This document shows, piece by piece, positions 17,980-26,323 of a DNA stretch of 64,000 bases. The notes beneath the pieces were generated by a model, which saw only the letters and a program-made list of their open reading frames with translations, was not told the origin of the DNA and did no database searches. Numbering within the stretch: position 1 is the stretch's first letter; each line of letters opens with the position of its first letter. A program made the translations under genes and the position numbers. The stretch lies in assembly GCA_002361955.1 (NCBI GenBank), contig DESK01000011.1, forward strand, positions 1-64,000. The letters run 5' to 3'. The DNA comes from Lachnospiraceae bacterium UBA3316 (GTDB lineage Bacteria; Bacillota; Clostridia; Lachnospirales; Lachnospiraceae).

Positions 17980-19628
17980 CAAAAAAAATTTTTAAATCTA
18001 TTATCCTGGTGGCAGGGACGATTTTGATGGCAAGCATGATCATTATTATGGGATGCCTGTACGACTATTTTGAAGGCGTAAGGGAGAGGGGGCTCAAGGA
18101 CCAGTTAGGGCTTGCCATGGCGGCCGTGGAGGATGAAGGGACCCGCTATTTAGAAAACATCAAGTCCAACAGCTACCGCCTTACCTGGATCGCCGACGAC
18201 GGAAAGGTTCTGTATGACACAGCCGCCGACGAGGCAAAAAGGGAAAATCATCTGGAGCGGGCCGAGGTAAAAAGCGCCCTGGAGACGGGGGAGGGACAGA
18301 GCAACCGCTATTCCGATACGCTGCTGGAAAAGACCATGTACTACGCAAAGCGTATGAAGGATGGCAGCGTGCTCCGCATCTCTACGAGCAGCGCGACGGT
18401 GGGCTTGCTGGTTCTTGGAATGCTGCAGCCGATTTTGATTGTGGTGGCCCTGGCCTTGATTATGTCCGGAATCCTGGCAGGCAGGCTTTCCAAACGGATC
18501 GTAAAGCCCCTGAATGAGCTGGATTTGGACAATCCCCTGGAAAATGACGCCTATGAGGAGATTTCTCCTCTGCTGGGCAGGATCAACAAACAGAAACAGG
18601 AGATCCAGGCGCAGCTCAAAGAGCTTCAGAAGAGGGAGGCGGAGTTCGCGCAGATCACGGCCTGCATGAAAGAAGGGCTTGTCCTGATGGATAAACGGGG
18701 CCGCATCCTGAGCATAAATCCGGCCGCCGACAAAATTTTTGCGTCAGACAGGGAGGCCGTGGGCAGGAATTTCCTTTCGATTTACCGGGACCATGAGATG
18801 AGCTCCTGCATAAAAAAGGCCTTAGAATGCGGATACGACGAGATACAGCAGTCAAGATTTGGGCGGGAGTACCAGTGCCATGTGAGCCGGATCGAGTCCG
18901 ACGGGGACGTCCTCGGAATGGTCCTTCTGATCTTTGATGTGACGGAGAAGGTACAGGCAGAACAAAACAGGCGCGAATTTACGGCAAACGTTTCCCACGA
19001 ACTGAAAACACCCCTTCAGGGAATCATCGGCAGCGCGGAGCTGATTGAAAACGGCATGGTAAAACAGGAAGACCTTCCCCGCTTTATGGGGCATATCCGC
19101 AAGGAGGCCATGAGGCTTGTGGCCCTGGTGGAGGATATCATCCGCCTCTCCCGGCTGGATGAGAAGCCGGATCTCGTAAAAGAGCAGGTCGATCTCCTGG
19201 AAATCGCCAGGGAAGCGGCCGAAAACTTAAAGGGCATCGCAAACGACAAGCATGTCCGGATCCAGGTGAAAGGGGAGCCTGTGACGCTCTTTGGCGTCGG
19301 GGAGCTATTGTATGAAATCGCCTATAACCTGTGCGATAACGCGATCAAGTATAACGTTGACGGAGGGAGCGTGGAGCTCTCAGTCGCCAAAGATGAGCAG
19401 ACGGCGGTGCTGACTGTCACGGATACCGGCATCGGCATTCCGAAGGAACACATGGACAGAATCTTTGAACGGTTCTATAGAGTCGATAAGAGCCATTCCA
19501 AGGAGTCGGGGGGAACAGGGCTTGGACTCTCCATTGTAAAGGGCGCGGTGGCCTGCCACCGGGGAACGATCAATATGAAAAGTACAGAAAACAGCGGCAC
19601 GACGATAGAAGTGACTTTGCCGCTGTAG
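17976..19628 (+). CDS. phoR: Sensor histidine kinase of the PhoR type
   Basis: 550 residues, starting at ATG 17976, which overlaps the regulator stop; a longer upstream frame is shadow. TM1 is at about 8-30, followed by an extracellular domain of about 110 residues, TM2 at about 148-172, a HAMP-like linker, a PAS domain (about 225-330), HisKA with His341 (ANVSHELKTP), and HATPase with N box (LCDNAIKYN), G1 (DTGIGIP) and G2 (GTGLGLSIV). The extracellular plus PAS arrangement matches Firmicute PhoR. It is the last gene of the pst-pho operon and is followed by a terminator. Confidence 0.92.
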   Translation: MTKKIFKSIILVAGTILMASMIIIMGCLYDYFEGVRERGLKDQLGLAMAAVEDEGTRYLENIKSNSYRLTWIADDGKVLYDTAADEAKRENHLERAEVKSALETGEGQSNRYSDTLLEKTMYYAKRMKDGSVLRISTSSATVGLLVLGMLQPILIVVALALIMSGILAGRLSKRIVKPLNELDLDNPLENDAYEEISPLLGRINKQKQEIQAQLKELQKREAEFAQITACMKEGLVLMDKRGRILSINPAADKIFASDREAVGRNFLSIYRDHEMSSCIKKALECGYDEIQQSRFGREYQCHVSRIESDGDVLGMVLLIFDVTEKVQAEQNRREFTANVSHELKTPLQGIIGSAELIENGMVKQEDLPRFMGHIRKEAMRLVALVEDIIRLSRLDEKPDLVKEQVDLLEIAREAAENLKGIANDKHVRIQVKGEPVTLFGVGELLYEIAYNLCDNAIKYNVDGGSVELSVAKDEQTAVLTVTDTGIGIPKEHMDRIFERFYRVDKSHSKESGGTGLGLSIVKGAVACHRGTINMKSTENSGTTIEVTLPL

Positions 19629-19633
19629 AAGGA

Positions 19634-19668
19634 AAGGCTGAAACCTGTGAAAGGGTTTCGGCCTTTTT
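19634..19668 (+). terminator. Rho-independent terminator of the pst-pho operon
   Basis: AGGCTGAAACC pairs with GGTTTCGGCCT across a short loop, followed by TTTTT. The same hairpin recurs at 21815-21855. Confidence 0.85.
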
Positions 19669-19766
19669 TGCACGAAAGAAAAAAGCAAGATTTATAACTT
19701 ATTCAGCAACAAATGTATAGAGGTATAAGGAACTAAAAAGGTATAGTATAGCTAGGAACAATTATA

Positions 19767-19820
19767 TTGCAAGTATTTTATATTTTCTGCACTTTCTTTT
19801 GAGAAACTGGTATGTTAAAA
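19767..19820 (+). repeat. 54-nt dispersed repeat, copy 1
   Basis: This segment (starts TTGCAAGTATTTTATA, contains TTCTTTTGA and ACTGGTATG) matches 21947-22000 without gaps at 46 of 54 positions. A copy of the GGCTGAAACC hairpin lies upstream of each. It looks like a remnant of a duplicated intergenic or gene-end segment. Confidence 0.7.
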
Positions 19821-19833
19821 TATAAAAAATATT

Positions 19834-19867
19834 TGTTACCTCCGTGTAACAGGGGGAGTTTAACTGA
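19834..19867 (+). promoter_or_regulatory. Possible MerR-type operator
   Basis: TGTTAC-CTCCGT-GTAACA is a perfect 6-bp dyad. CTCC...GTAAC...GGGGGAG followed by TTTAAC resembles promoters of MerR-family regulators, where a dyad lies between -35 (TTGTTA) and -10. No merR gene is adjacent, so this is weak. Confidence 0.3.
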
Positions 19868-19941
19868 TGGGATACGGCGGGGACAGCCGATGTTTAGGAT
19901 GCTCCGACCGTTTTTGACAGTTGGATCAGGAGAAAGCAGAT

Positions 19942-21234
19942 ATGGAAGAACTTTGGAGAAGGACAGCTGCGTTGGCGGGCAGCGCGGGGATCATGGCCAT
20001 GTTGTTGGCCGGCTGCGGGAGAAAGGAACCGCAAATTGTAGAAACCCAGAGGCCGGAAGAGACGTCGATTACGGTCATGGCTTCTCAGAACTGGGTGAAG
20101 GATATTGACAAGCAGCTATTTCAGGAATTTGAGGAGGAAACGGGAATTGATGTAAAGCTTCTTTTGACGCCGGATAACCGGTATGAATTCTTTGTGGGAG
20201 AATGTATGGCGGGGGGAAGCGACGCAGTAGATATTTTTATGTTCCCGGCAGGGAGCGGATATAGTGGAACGGGGATGCAGGACATCGCCGTGGATCTCTC
20301 GGAAGAGAAATGGGTAAAGGATCTGGAGGAGTGGGCGCTGGAGGCCTGCAGCTTTGATGGAAAGGTGATCGGGTTCAGCACCTGGGGAGAGGATTATGAA
20401 GGGATTCTCTACAATAAAACCTTTTTTGAGGAGAATCATCTGGAGGTGCCTGACACCTGGGACGGGTTTCTTGCCCTGTGTGACAGGATTTGCGAGCTGG
20501 GGACGGTCCCCCTCTATGAGGGAATCAACAGTTCGTGGCATACGAGAAGCTGGGTGGACGGCCTGACCCCTGCCTTATATCAGGAGATACCGGATCTGCC
20601 CCAGTATCTGAACGCTGGGCCCCTGCATAAATTTGGAGATATGGACGCTTTCGGCGAAGGGGCCGAACAGATCCGGCAGCTGTTTTCAGAGAAGAGATAT
20701 TATATAAGCGACGGCCAGGATGAGGAGTTTCAGGGAAGCTACGGCTATCTGAAGGAGAGAAAGGCAGTGATGATCTTCACCTACACGGCCTATGCGGCAG
20801 AGCTGAAGGCCCACGGGAGCCAGGATGACTGGGGGATGTTTCCCGTACCGCTTCTGGATAACCAGACCGGCATCTCAAACGGCGGAGGAATCGCGAAATA
20901 TATCAACAAAAACAGTAAGCATATCAATGCCTGTAAGAAGCTGTTCCGTTTTCTGGCAAGGAAAGAAAACCTGGAACGGTATTACAAAGAGCGGACAGAC
21001 CTCGTCACCTCCGCCTTTAAGGACGTGGAGAGCGTGCACATGACGGATGCGACGAAGGAGATGCTGGAGAGGACGAAGGAGACGCCCCCGGTGATGTTTG
21101 TGAAGGATGTGGTTTACGTGGACCCGGACATTTACCAATACATTAAAGGGTTTGCAGACGGTACCTGTACCGCCCAGGATTTTGTCCGGAAATGTGACGA
21201 ATACCGGACGAAAATGTTTCAGTCAGATCAATAG
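19942..21234 (+). CDS. Extracellular solute-binding lipoprotein (sugar ABC type, family 1)
   Basis: 430 residues. ATG 19942 follows CAGGAGA; seven upstream codons lack a site. The lipobox is LLAGC. The mature region has the family-1 pattern: an early strand (ITVMASQNW), EFEEETGIDVKL, a mid hinge (GFSTWGEDYEGILYNKTFFEE) and tryptophan-rich ligand contacts. This family binds oligosaccharides for ABC import. No permease or ATPase genes adjoin, so it is an orphan that may serve another transporter or act as a sensor. A strong terminator follows 8 nt after the stop. Confidence 0.85.
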   Translation: MEELWRRTAALAGSAGIMAMLLAGCGRKEPQIVETQRPEETSITVMASQNWVKDIDKQLFQEFEEETGIDVKLLLTPDNRYEFFVGECMAGGSDAVDIFMFPAGSGYSGTGMQDIAVDLSEEKWVKDLEEWALEACSFDGKVIGFSTWGEDYEGILYNKTFFEENHLEVPDTWDGFLALCDRICELGTVPLYEGINSSWHTRSWVDGLTPALYQEIPDLPQYLNAGPLHKFGDMDAFGEGAEQIRQLFSEKRYYISDGQDEEFQGSYGYLKERKAVMIFTYTAYAAELKAHGSQDDWGMFPVPLLDNQTGISNGGGIAKYINKNSKHINACKKLFRFLARKENLERYYKERTDLVTSAFKDVESVHMTDATKEMLERTKETPPVMFVKDVVYVDPDIYQYIKGFADGTCTAQDFVRKCDEYRTKMFQSDQ

Positions 21235-21241
21235 AGAGAAG

Positions 21242-21273
21242 AAGATAGAGTCTGTGGGGCTCTATCTTTTTTT
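21242..21273 (+). terminator. Rho-independent terminator after the solute-binding protein
   Basis: AAGATAGAG (21242-21250) pairs with CTCTATCTT (21260-21268) over a 9-nt loop, followed by a T run. Confidence 0.9.
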
Positions 21274-21311
21274 GTGGGAGGAAAACATATTTTAGGTGGA
21301 TTTTTTTATAA

Positions 21312-21734
21312 AAGGATACAGGCCTCATCGACGTAGCAGTCCAGCTGAGGACTCTGGCAGAGTACGCAAGGAGCATCCAGCAGACAGAGGATTACGAGAG
21401 CATGACAGCAGCCTCCAAGGAAGCTCTGGAAGCGGCCCTTGCGGCAGCGGAAGCCGTCCTGGCAGACGCGGACGCGGCCAGAGAAGACCTGGATCAGGCC
21501 ATGGAGGGCCTGGTAAAAGCCATCGGCGGCCTGGAGTACGGCGTGCAGAAGCTGCACCTGGAGACAGCCATCGAGGCAGCGGAAGCCATCCTGGCAGACG
21601 GAAAGAATTATGAGAACGCCGAGGCCCTTGCGGAGGCAGCGGCCAGCGCCGATGTAAACGGCGACGGCAAGGCCGACACCAGCGACGCGGTGCTGATTCT
21701 GCAGTACGCGGCGGAGAAGATTGCGGCATTTTAG
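21312..21734 (+). pseudogene. 3' remnant of a large secreted enzyme gene: FIVAR repeat plus dockerin
   Basis: The frame is open from 21312 (after a TAA at 21309) to the stop at 21734. It encodes a FIVAR-like helix pair (LEAALAAAEAVLADADAARED, LVKAIGGLEYGVQKLH) and half of a dockerin (DVNGDGKADTSDAVLILQYAAE). It closely resembles the C-terminus of the 1856-8407 enzyme (shared GLEYGVQKLHLETAI). No signal peptide or catalytic part is present. An ATG at 21402 could start a 110-residue piece, but no ribosome site is seen. I judge it the tail of a deleted glycosidase gene. Confidence 0.85.
21678..21721 (+). repeat. 44-nt dockerin-end direct repeat, copy 1
   Basis: Matches 23433-23476 at 43 of 44 positions (same strand, 1755 bp apart). 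The two copies bracket the DUF4143 ATPase gene. Confidence 0.85.
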
Positions 21735-21814
21735 GCTCATCCGATATTCTACAGAAACGTGAAGCCGAAAGAAGCAGCATCTATGAGGCAGGCATCATAG
21801 CAGAGGAGCAACTT

Positions 21815-21855
21815 AGAAGGCTGAAACCTGTGAAAGGGTTTCAGCCTTCTTTGCG
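21815..21855 (+). terminator. Hairpin terminator, second copy of the 19634 element
   Basis: AGAAGGCTGAAACC pairs with GGTTTCAGCCTTCT, followed by TT. Stem, loop (TGTGAAAG) and flank match the terminator at 19634-19668, with compensating A/G differences in the stem. Confidence 0.75.
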
Positions 21856-21946
21856 CGTTTAATCCATAGGACAATTACTTTTAGCGGACAAATTTAGATT
21901 AATGTCCGCATATAGTGAAAGGGTTTCGGTCTTCTTTGTGCTTTTT

Positions 21947-22000
21947 TTGCAAGTATTTTATAATTACTGCCCGTTCTTTTGAAAGACTGGTATGCAAAAA
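21947..22000 (+). repeat. 54-nt dispersed repeat, copy 2
   Basis: 46 of 54 positions equal 19767-19820 with no gap; see that entry. Confidence 0.7.
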
Positions 22001-22095
22001 CGCCAGTTTTTGGATGCTTGTTGTGTATTGGGTTAAAAAATATGGCTTCCACGGGTTTTTTGAAAAAATAGTTTATGGTTATAACCGCAAAACTA

Positions 22096-22127
22096 TTGAA
22101 AAGAACAGTGAATTGCGGTAATATAAT
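22096..22127 (+). promoter_or_regulatory. Promoter of the DUF4143 ATPase gene
   Basis: TTGAAA at 22096-22101, then TAATAT after 17 nt (22119-22124) overlapping TATAAT (22122-22127). Confidence 0.5.
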
Positions 22128-22146
22128 GATATGGAGGGTGGAAGAT

Positions 22147-23358
22147 ATGATTAACAGACCGCTTTATACAGAGAAAATCATGGCTTACACAGATGCGCCA
22201 TTTGTAAAAGTACTAACCGGTGTTCGGCGCTGCGGAAAATCTACAATACTGAAAATGATCATGGAAAAGCTGCAGAATGAAAGAGGGATTTCGGCAGACC
22301 AAATGGTATCCATGCGATTTGATTCTATGGAATATGAGGATATGACTGCAAAGCAGATGTTTGACGCTGTGAAAGCAAAGCTTAGCCCAAACAAAAGGAC
22401 CTACCTTTTTCTTGATGAAGTACAGGAAATAGAAGGGTGGGAGAAGGTTGTGAATTCGTTGGCCAGTGATTACGATGCGGATCTGTATGTAACTGGTTCC
22501 AACTCTCGCATGATGTCTTCGGAAATTTCAACTTATCTCACAGGACGATATGTTTCTTTTCGCATTTTTCCTCTATCCTTTGAAGAGTATCTGACTTTCC
22601 GGAAAGAGTATACAGAAGTAAAAGATGTTCATGCAGAACTTGCAGATTATATTCGTCTTGGAGGCTTTCCGGCCATACATCTTCGTGAGTATTCACAGGA
22701 TGAGGTTTATACGATCGTTCGCGATATTTACAATTCGACGGTCTTTTCTGATATTGTAAGGCGAAATCAGATCCGTAAAGTGGATCAGTTGGAGCGAGTG
22801 GTTAAATACACATTTTCCAATGTGGGAAATACTTTTTCTGCAAAATCCATTTCAGACTATTTGAAATCCGAGCATAGAAAGATAGATAATGAGACGGTAT
22901 ACAGCTATTTGGAAAAACTGGAAAAAGCATATCTGCTGCATCGCTGCTTCAGATATGATCTGCGGGGGAAAGAAATTTTGAAGACACAGGAAAAATTTTA
23001 TCTTGCAGATACTGCGTTGCGCTATAGTGTTTTGGGGTATCATCCGGACAGTGTTGCTTCCAGTTTGGAAAATGTTGTTTATCTGGAGCTTTGCAGGCGA
23101 GGCTACGAGGTCAATATAGGCAAGACAATAGATGGTGAGGTTGATTTTGTCGCACAGCGTCAAGGTGAAAAACTGTATGTGCAGGTTACTCAGGAAATAC
23201 GATCTGAGAAAACTGAGCGAAGAGAGTATGACCGTCTGCTTGAAATCAAAGATAACTATCCGAAATACGTTCTCCGAACGGACGAATTTGCCGGAGGTAA
23301 TTACGAAGGCATTAAGAGTATGCATGTGGCAGATTTCCTTTTGAGTAAAGAGTACTAA
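22147..23358 (+). CDS. ATP-binding protein of the AAA_14/DUF4143 family
   Basis: 403 residues. ATG 22147 follows GGAGGGTGG; upstream in-frame starts are less likely. Walker A is GVRRCGKST (about 25-33), Walker B is YLFLDEVQEI (about 93), sensor 1 is YVTGSN. The C-terminal DUF4143 half ends with a nuclease-like strand pattern (GEVDFVAQ...LYVQVTQE), reminiscent of PD-(D/E)xK folds. The family is abundant in gut anaerobes, spreads horizontally and has no settled function. It lies alone between two dockerin remnants that share a 44-nt repeat, which suggests insertion or rearrangement here. Confidence 0.85.
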   Translation: MINRPLYTEKIMAYTDAPFVKVLTGVRRCGKSTILKMIMEKLQNERGISADQMVSMRFDSMEYEDMTAKQMFDAVKAKLSPNKRTYLFLDEVQEIEGWEKVVNSLASDYDADLYVTGSNSRMMSSEISTYLTGRYVSFRIFPLSFEEYLTFRKEYTEVKDVHAELADYIRLGGFPAIHLREYSQDEVYTIVRDIYNSTVFSDIVRRNQIRKVDQLERVVKYTFSNVGNTFSAKSISDYLKSEHRKIDNETVYSYLEKLEKAYLLHRCFRYDLRGKEILKTQEKFYLADTALRYSVLGYHPDSVASSLENVVYLELCRRGYEVNIGKTIDGEVDFVAQRQGEKLYVQVTQEIRSEKTERREYDRLLEIKDNYPKYVLRTDEFAGGNYEGIKSMHVADFLLSKEY

Positions 23359-23429
23359 TACGACTTAAAAACAAGGCAAAAGAAAGTGGAAGAAGTTATC
23401 AACTTTGCTTACAACTCTTTTGAAGAGTT

Positions 23430-23489
23430 ACCACCAGCGACGCGGTGCTGATTCTGTAGTACGCGGCGGAGAAGATCACATCCTTCTAA
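23430..23489 (+). pseudogene. Dockerin C-terminal relic with an internal stop
   Basis: Reads TTSDAVLIL, stop (TAG 23457), YAAEKITSF, stop. This is the end of a dockerin identical in style to 21312-21734 but without anything upstream. It includes the 44-nt repeat copy 2 (23433-23476); the C-to-T change creating the stop is the one mismatch with copy 1. Confidence 0.85.
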
Positions 23490-23546
23490 GTTCTCGGAAC
23501 ACAGGAAAGGCAGCCCATGAATAAAGAGTTATAAATGCAGACGAAA

Positions 23547-23578
23547 CGCCCGGAGGCACAGAGCTTCCGGGCGTTTTT
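23547..23578 (+). terminator. Rho-independent terminator
   Basis: An 11-bp stem CGCCCGGAGGC (23547-23557) / GCTTCCGGGCG (23563-23573) with loop ACAGA is followed by TTTTT. It probably once ended the gene whose dockerin tail remains at 23430-23489. Confidence 0.9.
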
Positions 23579-23634
23579 GGCGGAATGCGAAAAAACGCCG
23601 GTGGTTGAGAAAAAAGTCAGAAGTAAACAAAGAA

Positions 23635-23700
23635 GTAAAAAATGTCCTATAAAAAAGGTAAAAAAAGTCTTGTATTTACAGAAAATGCAAATGATATAAT
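23635..23700 (+). promoter_or_regulatory. Regulated promoter upstream of the GH2 relic, with direct-repeat operator
   Basis: GTAAAAAATGTCCT at 23635-23648 and a second copy with two changes at 23659-23672 lie 24 bp apart. The proximal copy abuts TTGTAT (23670-23675); a 19-nt spacer leads to TATAAT (23695-23700). The same 14-mer and layout recur at 25245-25310. This fits an AraC/YesN-type activator binding two turns apart over the -35. Confidence 0.6.
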
Positions 23701-23792
23701 GATAAAAAATTTTATAAGTTGCACAAAATGGCGCGGCTTTTAAAATTTTAGTAAATCACCCCTGATTAGGAATATTATTCCGACGAAACAGA

Positions 23793-25183
23793 ATGGCAAA
23801 AGGCAGTATACAAATCGTATCAAAAAGAAGGGGGATTGATACAGGAGAGAAACAGGCGGACTGGTCGCTGGTGGTTCTCCAGAACCAGACCCTGGCCCAG
23901 GGGGACGCCTATAAGGATTTCTATAAGACCGATTACACGGCGTCCACCAAGGACTGGAAATCAAATCTTCAGCTTCCATGCAGCTGGACCAGGCAGGGCT
24001 TTGATTTCTCCATTTATACAAACAGCCTGATGCCCTGGCAGCCAAAGCATGACAGTGATGTGCAGGCTCCCAAGGTTCCGACAAACGTCTGAGGAACCGG
24101 TCGTCTGTTGTAATCTGGTCCCCAGCAAACGAAAGCTATCGCGGCGATATGGGTTCCGAGAATTTCGCGGACGGTATCTTTTATGACCAGGTCTGGTACT
24201 TTAAGGACAACGACCCCACCAGACCCGTTCACTGTGAATGTGTAGGCAACAACTACGGCGTGGATATGGGAAGTAATATGTACCCGTCCGTGAGCGTTGT
24301 GCAAAGCCGCGCGAAGGAAAATATGCCCTACGTAGTCTGCGAATATGCCCATGCCATGGGAAATGCGGTAGGAAACCTGAAGGAGTATTGGGACGCTATC
24401 CGAAGCCATGACAATATGATGGGCGCCTTCATTTGGGACTGGGTAGATCAGTCCAGGCTTCTGGACCTGCCGGTGATTTATAAGATGACGGACAGCGCAA
24501 ACCAGGCGAAGGCTAATCTGAATATCGTAAAATTGAATGAGGAGCCGGGTGAGGGAAGCCTTTCTTCTAAGAGCCTGGAAGGTTATATTACCTTCGATGA
24601 CGGGGATCATTATAACAAGGCCCTCACCGGAAAAGACCAGTCCTTTACCCTGGAAGCGATCTGCAAACCGACCTCCGATAAAGCTGGTAAGGTCATCTTC
24701 TCAAAGGGAGATCGATCCCTGGCGCTGAAGACCAACGGAGATGGAGGATTGGAATTCTTTGTATATAATAACGGCTGGAAGGCAGTAACGGTGGACAAGC
24801 CTGAGGACTGGATGGATGGCAGCTGGCACCAGATCGCCGTGACCTACGATAAAGGAAACGTAAAGATCTACTGGGATGGCAGCGTGCTGGAAGAGGGTAC
24901 GATAGATAACAATATCGCCTCCTCGAGCTTTGACCTTTGCGTCGGGTGCTGCCTGGATAAGAAGAGAGACTTTGACGGCGAGATCTCAATGGCCAGAGTC
25001 TACCGGGGAGTCCTGACGGCAGAGCAGCTGCAGGCACAGTATTCAACGGAACCGGTTATCACGGCGGATGACGAGAATGTCATACTGTGGGCAGATTATG
25101 GCAACATCGTAGAGGATGAGGAGCATGCGGCATATGATTATTATGCGGAAGCGTCTTCCCATCAGATGAATCATAAGAGTTAA
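23793..25183 (+). pseudogene. GH2 glycosidase pseudogene with large internal deletion
   Basis: The first part (to about 24088) matches the region after the N-terminus of the 61261 GH2 protein (DWSLVVLQNQ, QLPCSWTRQG). After VPTN the frame shifts, and a stop ends it at 24092. In the next frame the sequence resumes at RNRSSVVIWSPANES, so roughly 380 residues are missing between the two. The second part keeps the catalytic Glu contexts (ANESY, VVCEYAHAMGN) and a LamG-like domain (WMDGSWHQIAVTYDKG), then stops early at 25183 within the same region where the intact homologue continues (ILWADYGN). The signal peptide is also gone. No active enzyme is expected. Confidence 0.9.
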
Positions 25184-25244
25184 GTAAGAAAAGGAGCCTG
25201 GCGAACGGGTTTTTCCTTGGGTTTTCCCCGAAAAACAGAAAAAA

Positions 25245-25310
25245 GTAAAAAAAATCCACAAAAAGAGGTAAAAAATGTCCTGACAGGGGGCGCGCGAAAC
25301 TTGCTATAAT
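25245..25310 (+). promoter_or_regulatory. araC-type gene promoter with direct-repeat operator
   Basis: GTAAAAAATGTCCT at 25268-25281 is identical to 23635-23648. A weaker copy (GTAAAAAAAATCCA) lies 23 bp upstream at 25245-25258. CTGACA (25280-25285), a 19-nt spacer and TGCTATAAT (extended -10, TATAAT 25305-25310) follow. Confidence 0.6.
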
Positions 25311-25389
25311 GGCGATAACAGAGGAAAGAGGGCGCAGATTGCCTGCAGCTTGGAGGTTACAAGAGGCAGGATAGAAAAGGAGGGAAGAC

Positions 25390-26238
25390 ATGAGTTGTTT
25401 GAGACTGGAAGCGGAATCGGCGGTGGCCGAAAATATTTCGCCCCGTTTAATCTATATATCTAATGTAAAATATGGCGGGGATTGGCATAGTACGATGCAT
25501 TCCCATAAGTGTACGGAGCTGTTTTATGTGGTTTCCGGGCAGGGGAAATTTCGGATTGAGGAGCTTGACTTTGATGTGGAGGCCAATGAGATCATCGTCA
25601 TCAATTCCGATGTGGAGCACACGGAATATTCGATCCCGGAAAGCCCCATGGAGTATATGGTTGTCGGAATCGACGGCATCTCCTTTTTTTTGGATGATGT
25701 GAAGGATTCCCGGTATTGCAAATTGGACAACAAGCATGAAAATAGAAAAATCCTTTACTATATGCGCGATATTTTCGGGGAGATGGAAAAGCGCAACGAG
25801 CATTATGGGATCATCACAAACAACCTGCTGGAGATGCTTTCCTATAAGCTTCTGCGCCAGAAACAAATGTCTATTGCAGAACGCGGTTCGGAAGAGTATA
25901 CTTCTCGTAAGGTGTCCGCGGAATGCGCCAGGGTAAAGAAGTATATTGATGAGCACTATATGGAAGCCATCAATCTTTCCTATCTGGCGGATATGGTGCA
26001 TATGAGCAAGTATTATTTCAGCCATTCCTTTGTAAAGGAATACGGCGTGTCGCCGATCGGGTACCTGCAGCGGAAGAAGATTGATGAGAGCAAATATCTC
26101 TTGTCCCAGACGGATCACAGTGTCTCCCAGATCGCGCGCATTGTGGGTTTTTCTTCGTCGAATTATTTTACGCAGAGCTTTAAACGGATGGAATCCATGA
26201 GTCCTTCGGAATTCCGTCAAAAAATGGGAAGAAATTAA
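25390..26238 (+). CDS. AraC-family transcriptional regulator with cupin sensor domain
   Basis: 282 residues with AGGAGGGA before the ATG. The N-terminal half is a cupin-type ligand domain (HSHKCTELFYVVSGQG; NSDVEHTE). The C-terminal half has two HTH motifs (INLSYLADMVHMSKYYFSHSF; SVSQIARIVGFSSSNYF) of the AraC family ending with SPSEFRQKM. It probably senses a sugar and activates nearby glycoside hydrolase genes. Its promoter carries the same direct-repeat element as the GH2 relic, so it may be autoregulated or be controlled by the YesN regulators downstream. Confidence 0.92.
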   Translation: MSCLRLEAESAVAENISPRLIYISNVKYGGDWHSTMHSHKCTELFYVVSGQGKFRIEELDFDVEANEIIVINSDVEHTEYSIPESPMEYMVVGIDGISFFLDDVKDSRYCKLDNKHENRKILYYMRDIFGEMEKRNEHYGIITNNLLEMLSYKLLRQKQMSIAERGSEEYTSRKVSAECARVKKYIDEHYMEAINLSYLADMVHMSKYYFSHSFVKEYGVSPIGYLQRKKIDESKYLLSQTDHSVSQIARIVGFSSSNYFTQSFKRMESMSPSEFRQKMGRN

Positions 26239-26323
26239 AAACGTGCATGAGAGAGGGCTGTGCTTGGCAAATACAGTCCTTTTTTAAATAGAGGCGGATC
26301 ATTTACAGAAAGGAGGGTCACTG

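Larger units (their letters stand above)
19629..19941. other. Intergenic region before the solute-binding protein gene
   Basis: 313 bases holding the pst-pho terminator, an A+T-rich stretch, a 54-nt segment repeated at 21947-22000, and a MerR-like dyad. A 16-codon frame at 19867-19917 has no convincing support. No RNA gene is recognised. Confidence 0.5.
21735..22146. other. Intergenic stretch with repeated terminator and leader segments
   Basis: 412 bases without a credible gene. They contain a hairpin terminator (21815-21855), a partial second copy of its right half (about 21914-21940), a 54-nt repeat (21947-22000) and the promoter of the ATPase gene. Confidence 0.55.
23359..23792. other. 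Non-coding zone between the ATPase gene and the GH2 pseudogene
   Basis: 434 bases holding a dockerin relic, a strong terminator and a promoter region with direct repeats. No intact gene is seen. Confidence 0.6.

Noticed and set aside
13353..19628. A second two-component system unrelated to phosphate
   Set aside because: The kinase and regulator overlap each other and follow phoU by one base, so they belong to the pst-pho operon.
19812..20108. A 98-codon ORF before the solute-binding protein
   Set aside because: Overlaps the true gene in another frame and starts in a repeated A+T-rich segment, with no site.
21296..25183. Insertion sequence or transposase as cause of the gene wreckage
   Set aside because: No transposase frame or terminal inverted repeats were found; only direct repeats of dockerin DNA and intergenic segments.
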